Positions 6,558 through 9,727 of a DNA stretch of 9,727 bases are shown here, one piece after another. The notes beneath the pieces are model-generated. The model made no database searches. It worked only from the letters and a program-made list of their open reading frames with translations, and had not been told where the DNA came from. Numbering within the stretch: the first letter of the stretch is position 1; the number at the start of each line of letters is the position of its first letter. Source of the stretch: Candidatus Omnitrophota bacterium (GTDB lineage: Bacteria > Omnitrophota > Gorgyraeia > Aquiviventales > Aquiviventaceae); NCBI GenBank assembly GCA_016198915.1, contig JACQHS010000119.1:1-9727 (forward strand), written 5' to 3'. A program made the position numbers and the translations under genes.

Positions 6558-6626
6558 ATTTTAGATTTGAGATTTTCGATTTTGGATTACCGGTCAATCC
6601 AAAATCCAAAATCCAAAATCAAAAAT
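6558..6626. repeat. 7-base-period repeat cluster C, inverted repeat with 30-base arms
   Basis: Arms at 6559-6588 and 6596-6625 are reverse complements at 26 of 30 positions, with a 7-base centre (ACCGGTC). The left arm steps through ATTTTAG, ATTTGAG, ATTTTCG, ATTTTGG, and the right through three copies of CCAAAAT, then CAAAAAT, all in one 7-base register. It is very AT-rich against GC-rich neighbours. It fills nearly the whole 85-base gap between the exonuclease-WYL gene and the hydrolase gene, leaving no room for a Shine-Dalgarno sequence. Confidence 0.88.
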
Positions 6627-6631
6627 TCCTG

Positions 6632-7387
6632 ATGAGGGTTGTGATTCTTGGTGCGGGCACCGCAATTCCCGCGAACGGTTACAGTCCCTCCGGCGTGTAT
6701 GTGCAGGCCGGCAGAGAACATCTGTTGTTGGACGCCGGGCCGGGGACCGCGCAGCGGCTGCGCGCAGCCGGCGTCACGATCTTTGACCTCGACCGCATCT
6801 TTCTGACGCACTACCACCTTGACCATTGTTTGGAGTTTGCCTCGATCCTCTTCGCCTTACGCATTCCTGAACCGCGTCGGACAAAATCGCTCGTCGTGTG
6901 CGGCCCGCCAGGCCTGAAACGGCTCTATCGCCAGCTCAATCATGCGTTTCATGGCTGGCTCACCCCCCGCAGTTACGGGCTGGCGCTGAAGGAGCTCAAG
7001 GAGACGACGCTCCGGCTGCCCGGCTATACGGTTACCTCGCGGTGGATGAACCACTCGGCACCCGCCCTCGGATATCGGGTCGAGGCGGGCCGGGGCAGCA
7101 AGCGCCTGGCCTATTCCGGAGATACCGAGGTGTGCGACGCCATTGTTGAGCTGGGGCGCAACACCCACCTGTTGATCCTTGAATGCTCGGTGACCGATGA
7201 GCGGAAGGTGGAAGGACATCTGACCCCGACCGCGTGCGGCCGCATCGCCGAGCAAGCCAACTGCCGCCATCTGGTCCTCACGCACTTCTACCCCGTCTTC
7301 AAAGGCTACGACATCCGCAAGCGCGTGCGCCGCCATTTCCGCGGCCCCCTCACCCTCGCCCGGGACTTTACCTCATTTCAGCTCTAG
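6632..7387 (+). CDS. Metallo-beta-lactamase-fold hydrolase, RNase Z-like
   Basis: A 251-residue single-domain MBL-fold enzyme. The two-zinc site is complete: THYHLDH gives H60, H62, D64 and H65; NHSAPALGYRV gives H141; YSGDT gives D164; and LTHFYP gives H218. The order and the HSAPALGYR strand resemble ribonuclease Z (tRNA 3' processing) and its AtsA-like relatives. However, it is shorter than canonical RNase Z, has no obvious long exosite arm, and reads LTHFYP rather than the RNase Z LTHFS-RY form. A general MBL-fold hydrolase is therefore as likely as a true tRNase Z. The start gives MRVVILGAGTAIP, the usual first strand and loop. No Shine-Dalgarno sequence is seen: the upstream bases are repeat cluster C. 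It may share a transcript with the exonuclease-WYL gene 85 bases upstream. Confidence 0.85.
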   Translation: MRVVILGAGTAIPANGYSPSGVYVQAGREHLLLDAGPGTAQRLRAAGVTIFDLDRIFLTHYHLDHCLEFASILFALRIPEPRRTKSLVVCGPPGLKRLYRQLNHAFHGWLTPRSYGLALKELKETTLRLPGYTVTSRWMNHSAPALGYRVEAGRGSKRLAYSGDTEVCDAIVELGRNTHLLILECSVTDERKVEGHLTPTACGRIAEQANCRHLVLTHFYPVFKGYDIRKRVRRHFRGPLTLARDFTSFQL

Positions 7388-7400
7388 GGGCCGGTTGGCT

Positions 7401-7430
7401 TTGACAGCGCCTCGCGAGGGCTCCTATAAT
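7401..7430 (+). promoter_or_regulatory. Consensus sigma-70-type promoter of htpX
   Basis: TTGACA at 7401-7406 and TATAAT at 7425-7430 are both perfect hexamers, separated by 18 bases. A start near 7437 gives a leader of about 50 bases before the htpX ATG. It begins 13 bases after the hydrolase stop codon, so htpX is a separate transcription unit. Confidence 0.85.
7406..7422. promoter_or_regulatory. Palindrome in the htpX promoter spacer
   Basis: CCTCGCGAGG at 7410-7419 is a perfect palindrome. It extends on both sides as AGC (7406-7408) and GCT (7420-7422) with one unpaired base at 7409. It is centred almost exactly between the -35 and -10 boxes, where repressors or spacer-distorting regulators bind. 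Function is inferred from position only. Confidence 0.45.
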
Positions 7431-7485
7431 ATGAGGTACGCGTTAAAGCCCGCCTGAGAGCCAACTCACGAGGAGGTTGTATCCA

Positions 7486-8340
7486 ATGAATGTACTCAAA
7501 ACGGGATTTTTGCTCGCTCTGCTGACCGTGCTGCTGGTGTTCGTCGGCCAGCTGATGGGGGGTGCTTCGGGGGCGAGTTTCGCCTTCCTCTTCGCGCTAG
7601 CCATAAATCTTGGCGCTTACTGGTTCAGCGATCGGATGGTGCTCGCGATGTACCGGGCCAAGCCGCTGAACGAGTCCGAAGCACCGCAGGTGTACCGCGC
7701 CGTGCGGGAGATCGTCTCGCGCGAGCGCATGCCCATGCCCAAGCTGTACTGGATTCCCACCAAGACCCCGAACGCGTTTGCGACCGGCAGAAGCCCCTCC
7801 CACGCGTCCGTGGCGGTGACCGCCGGTCTGGTGGAGCTCATGGGCGAGGAGGAGCTGAAAGGCGTACTCGCCCACGAGTTGTCCCACGTCAAGAACCGCG
7901 ACACGCTCGTCATGACGATTGCGGCGGCGATCGCGGGCGCGATCGCAATGCTGGCCAGCTGGGCTCGATGGGCGATGATCTTCGGGGGAAGCGGCCGCAA
8001 CCGCAGCAGCGGCGGGGGCGCCGTGCAGTTGGTCGGCTTGCTGATCGTCGCGATCTTCGCCCCACTGGCCGCCATGCTCGTCCAACTGGCCATTTCGCGC
8101 ACCCGGGAATACGGGGCGGATACGACCGGAGCCCGTCTTGCCGGCACGCCTCACGGCTTGGCGAGCGCGTTGGAAAAATTGGAGCGCGTCAACCGCGACC
8201 ACCCCTTGCCCAATGCGAATCCCGCGACGGCGCACCTATTCATCGTCAACCCGCTGAGCGGGGACGCGGTCGCGAAGCTCTTCTCGACGCATCCGCCCGC
8301 GAAGGAGCGGGTACGCCGTCTGCGCGCCATGCGGTTATGA
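7486..8340 (+). CDS. htpX: HtpX, membrane zinc metalloprotease of family M48
   Basis: A 284-residue integral membrane protease with its catalytic site on the cytoplasmic side. In other bacteria HtpX degrades misfolded membrane proteins alongside FtsH. Hydrophobic segments lie at about 5-22, 29-47, 144-165 and 180-204. The zinc motif is HELSH (H130, E131, H134), and the third ligand is E208 in RTREYGAD. The family pieces TPNAFATGR (94-102) and the C-terminal STHPPAKERVRRL (267-279) are intact, and the length is typical. A strong AGGAGG at 7471-7476 lies 9 bases before the ATG at 7486, which decides the start over an upstream TTG at 7477. It has its own consensus promoter with a spacer palindrome and overlaps the following gene by 4 bases (ATGA), so the two are translated together. 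Confidence 0.96.
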   Translation: MNVLKTGFLLALLTVLLVFVGQLMGGASGASFAFLFALAINLGAYWFSDRMVLAMYRAKPLNESEAPQVYRAVREIVSRERMPMPKLYWIPTKTPNAFATGRSPSHASVAVTAGLVELMGEEELKGVLAHELSHVKNRDTLVMTIAAAIAGAIAMLASWARWAMIFGGSGRNRSSGGGAVQLVGLLIVAIFAPLAAMLVQLAISRTREYGADTTGARLAGTPHGLASALEKLERVNRDHPLPNANPATAHLFIVNPLSGDAVAKLFSTHPPAKERVRRLRAMRL

Positions 8341-8774
8341 GGAAGCGCTTCACGAGTCTGCTTCTCGCTCTTACAGTCGGCACCAGCGTAGGAGGCCCCG
8401 CCTGGGCGCAAGATCTCACGTTCTCCGCGACGGCCGATAAGACGACCCTCAACGTGGGGGATCCGCTCGTCCTGACGATCACCCTCGGCGGCGACATCAG
8501 CGGCATCGAGATCCCGGTGTTCGAATTTCCGGAAGGGTTCACCGTCGCCAGCCGCAGCCAGTCTTCCAATTTTTCCATCCGTCTTGGAACCGTCGAGCGT
8601 TCCTTGACGCTGGCCTACGTACTCATCCCCCAGCAGGGCGGGACGTTTCAGTTAGGCCCGTTTCAGATCACGCAGAAAGACCAGGCCTTCTCGACGGAGC
8701 CGCTCGCCGTCACCGTCGAGAAACCGGCCGTTCCGCCCCGTCTTGGCCCCGAAGGAGGCCGTTTTACCCTCTAA
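8337..8774 (+). CDS. Short BatD-like periplasmic protein, one N-terminal domain only
   Basis: A 145-residue protein with a Sec signal peptide: RKR, a hydrophobic run, then AWA before Q25. The mature part resembles the first domain of BatD/oxygen-tolerance proteins, a beta-sandwich with LTFSATADKTTLNVGDPLVL, then a GFTVASRSQSSNFS strand and a YVLIPQQGGTFQLGPFQI strand. Full BatD proteins run to several hundred residues, with further repeats and a C-terminal membrane helix; this one stops after a short proline-rich tail. The next 177 bases show no continuing BatD frame, so it is a compact variant or an old truncation. Its ATG overlaps the htpX stop (ATGA), and the pairing suggests a role in envelope protein quality control. 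No BatA, BatB or MoxR gene is in view. Confidence 0.7.
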   Translation: MRKRFTSLLLALTVGTSVGGPAWAQDLTFSATADKTTLNVGDPLVLTITLGGDISGIEIPVFEFPEGFTVASRSQSSNFSIRLGTVERSLTLAYVLIPQQGGTFQLGPFQITQKDQAFSTEPLAVTVEKPAVPPRLGPEGGRFTL

Positions 8775-8842
8775 TTCTCGTCGGATAACCCAACAGCTTG
8801 ATCTTCCTGATTGGCCACCCACAACCGCTTGTATTTTTTGGC

Positions 8843-8870
8843 TTGACACCGTTGAGAGGTATGCTACAGT
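8843..8870 (+). promoter_or_regulatory. Promoter of nrdJ with extended -10
   Basis: A perfect TTGACA at 8843-8848, a 16-base spacer ending in TGC, then TACAGT at 8865-8870 (4 of 6 matches to TATAAT, strengthened by the TGn extension). Initiation near 8877 gives a leader of about 75 bases before nrdJ. Confidence 0.65.
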
Positions 8871-8877
8871 TGTCGGC

Positions 8878-8945
8878 GGACATCCCCAAGGGCTTGGGGG
8901 TCTGAGGGGGAAAAGTTCAATATCTTGGGTGTTGGCGAGGAGGAG
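8878..8945 (+). promoter_or_regulatory. Structured 5' leader of nrdJ with a possible alternative fold
   Basis: CCCCAA at 8884-8889 pairs with TTGGGG at 8894-8899 around a GGGC loop, and is continued by GGAC/GTCT pairing outside a 2-base bulge. The same CCCAAG (8885-8890) could instead pair with a second CTTGGG at 8924-8929, closer to the ribosome site (GAGGAGGAG, 8937-8945). This leaves room for a switch in leader structure. I see neither a cobalamin-riboswitch B12 box nor an NrdR box. An RNA motif upstream of nrdJ genes has been reported from metagenomes as I recall, but I cannot test a match. Confidence 0.4.
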
Positions 8946-8951
8946 CCTGTG

Positions 8952-9727
<776 letters not shown>

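Noticed and set aside
6558..6626. CRISPR-like array
   Set aside because: The units are 7 bases with no spacers, far from the CRISPR repeat-spacer size, and no cas gene is present.
8775..8951. Cobalamin riboswitch or NrdR box before nrdJ
   Set aside because: I found no B12-box-like sequence and no paired NrdR-type AT-rich palindromes; the leader is also short for a full cobalamin riboswitch.

Overview
The window is a stretch of GC-rich bacterial chromosome with nine protein genes, the last one cut by the right edge. No rRNA, tRNA, CRISPR array or complete insertion sequence is visible. A lipoprotein signal, a BatD-like periplasmic protein and HtpX fit a Gram-negative cell envelope. The class II (B12-dependent) ribonucleotide reductase and the short-period intergenic repeats fit an uncultivated lineage, possibly Omnitrophota or a similar candidate phylum. 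That placement is a guess; no marker gene here settles it.

Layout. The left part (75-4119) is a minus-strand operon read tldD, tldE, then a PHP-family lipoprotein, with gaps of 3 and 1 bases. A 121-base divergent region (4120-4240) carries a good extended -10 promoter for tldD, a perfect palindrome over it, a second inverted repeat, and a TATAAT box facing right. To the right lie a circularly permuted ATP-grasp protein (4241-5632), a 20-bp-stem hairpin abutting a 16-bp palindrome (5638-5705), a DEDDy exonuclease fused to a WYL domain (5722-6546), a repeat cluster, and an RNase Z-like metallo-beta-lactamase-fold hydrolase (6632-7387). A consensus promoter then drives htpX overlapped by a short BatD-like gene (7486-8774). 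A 177-base gap with its own promoter and a structured leader precedes nrdJ (8952 to edge).

Working together. TldD and TldE form a two-subunit peptide-cleaving metalloprotease. An ATP-grasp ligase-like enzyme starts divergently from the same intergenic region, so a peptide or amino-acid conjugate pathway is possible, but no precursor peptide is visible. htpX and the BatD-like gene look like an envelope quality or stress pair. The exonuclease-WYL protein joins a nuclease to a domain that in other proteins senses nucleic acid or ligands, and is the least ordinary gene here.

The most unusual DNA-level feature is three repeat clusters (31-105, 1214-1276, 6558-6626). They have different sequences but all have a strict 7-base period. 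Two are inverted repeats with 30-base arms around a 6-7-base centre. Two of the three encode the ends of the PHP lipoprotein, and the third replaces the ribosome-binding region of the hydrolase gene. Bases 1-30, left of the first cluster, hold nothing I can identify.
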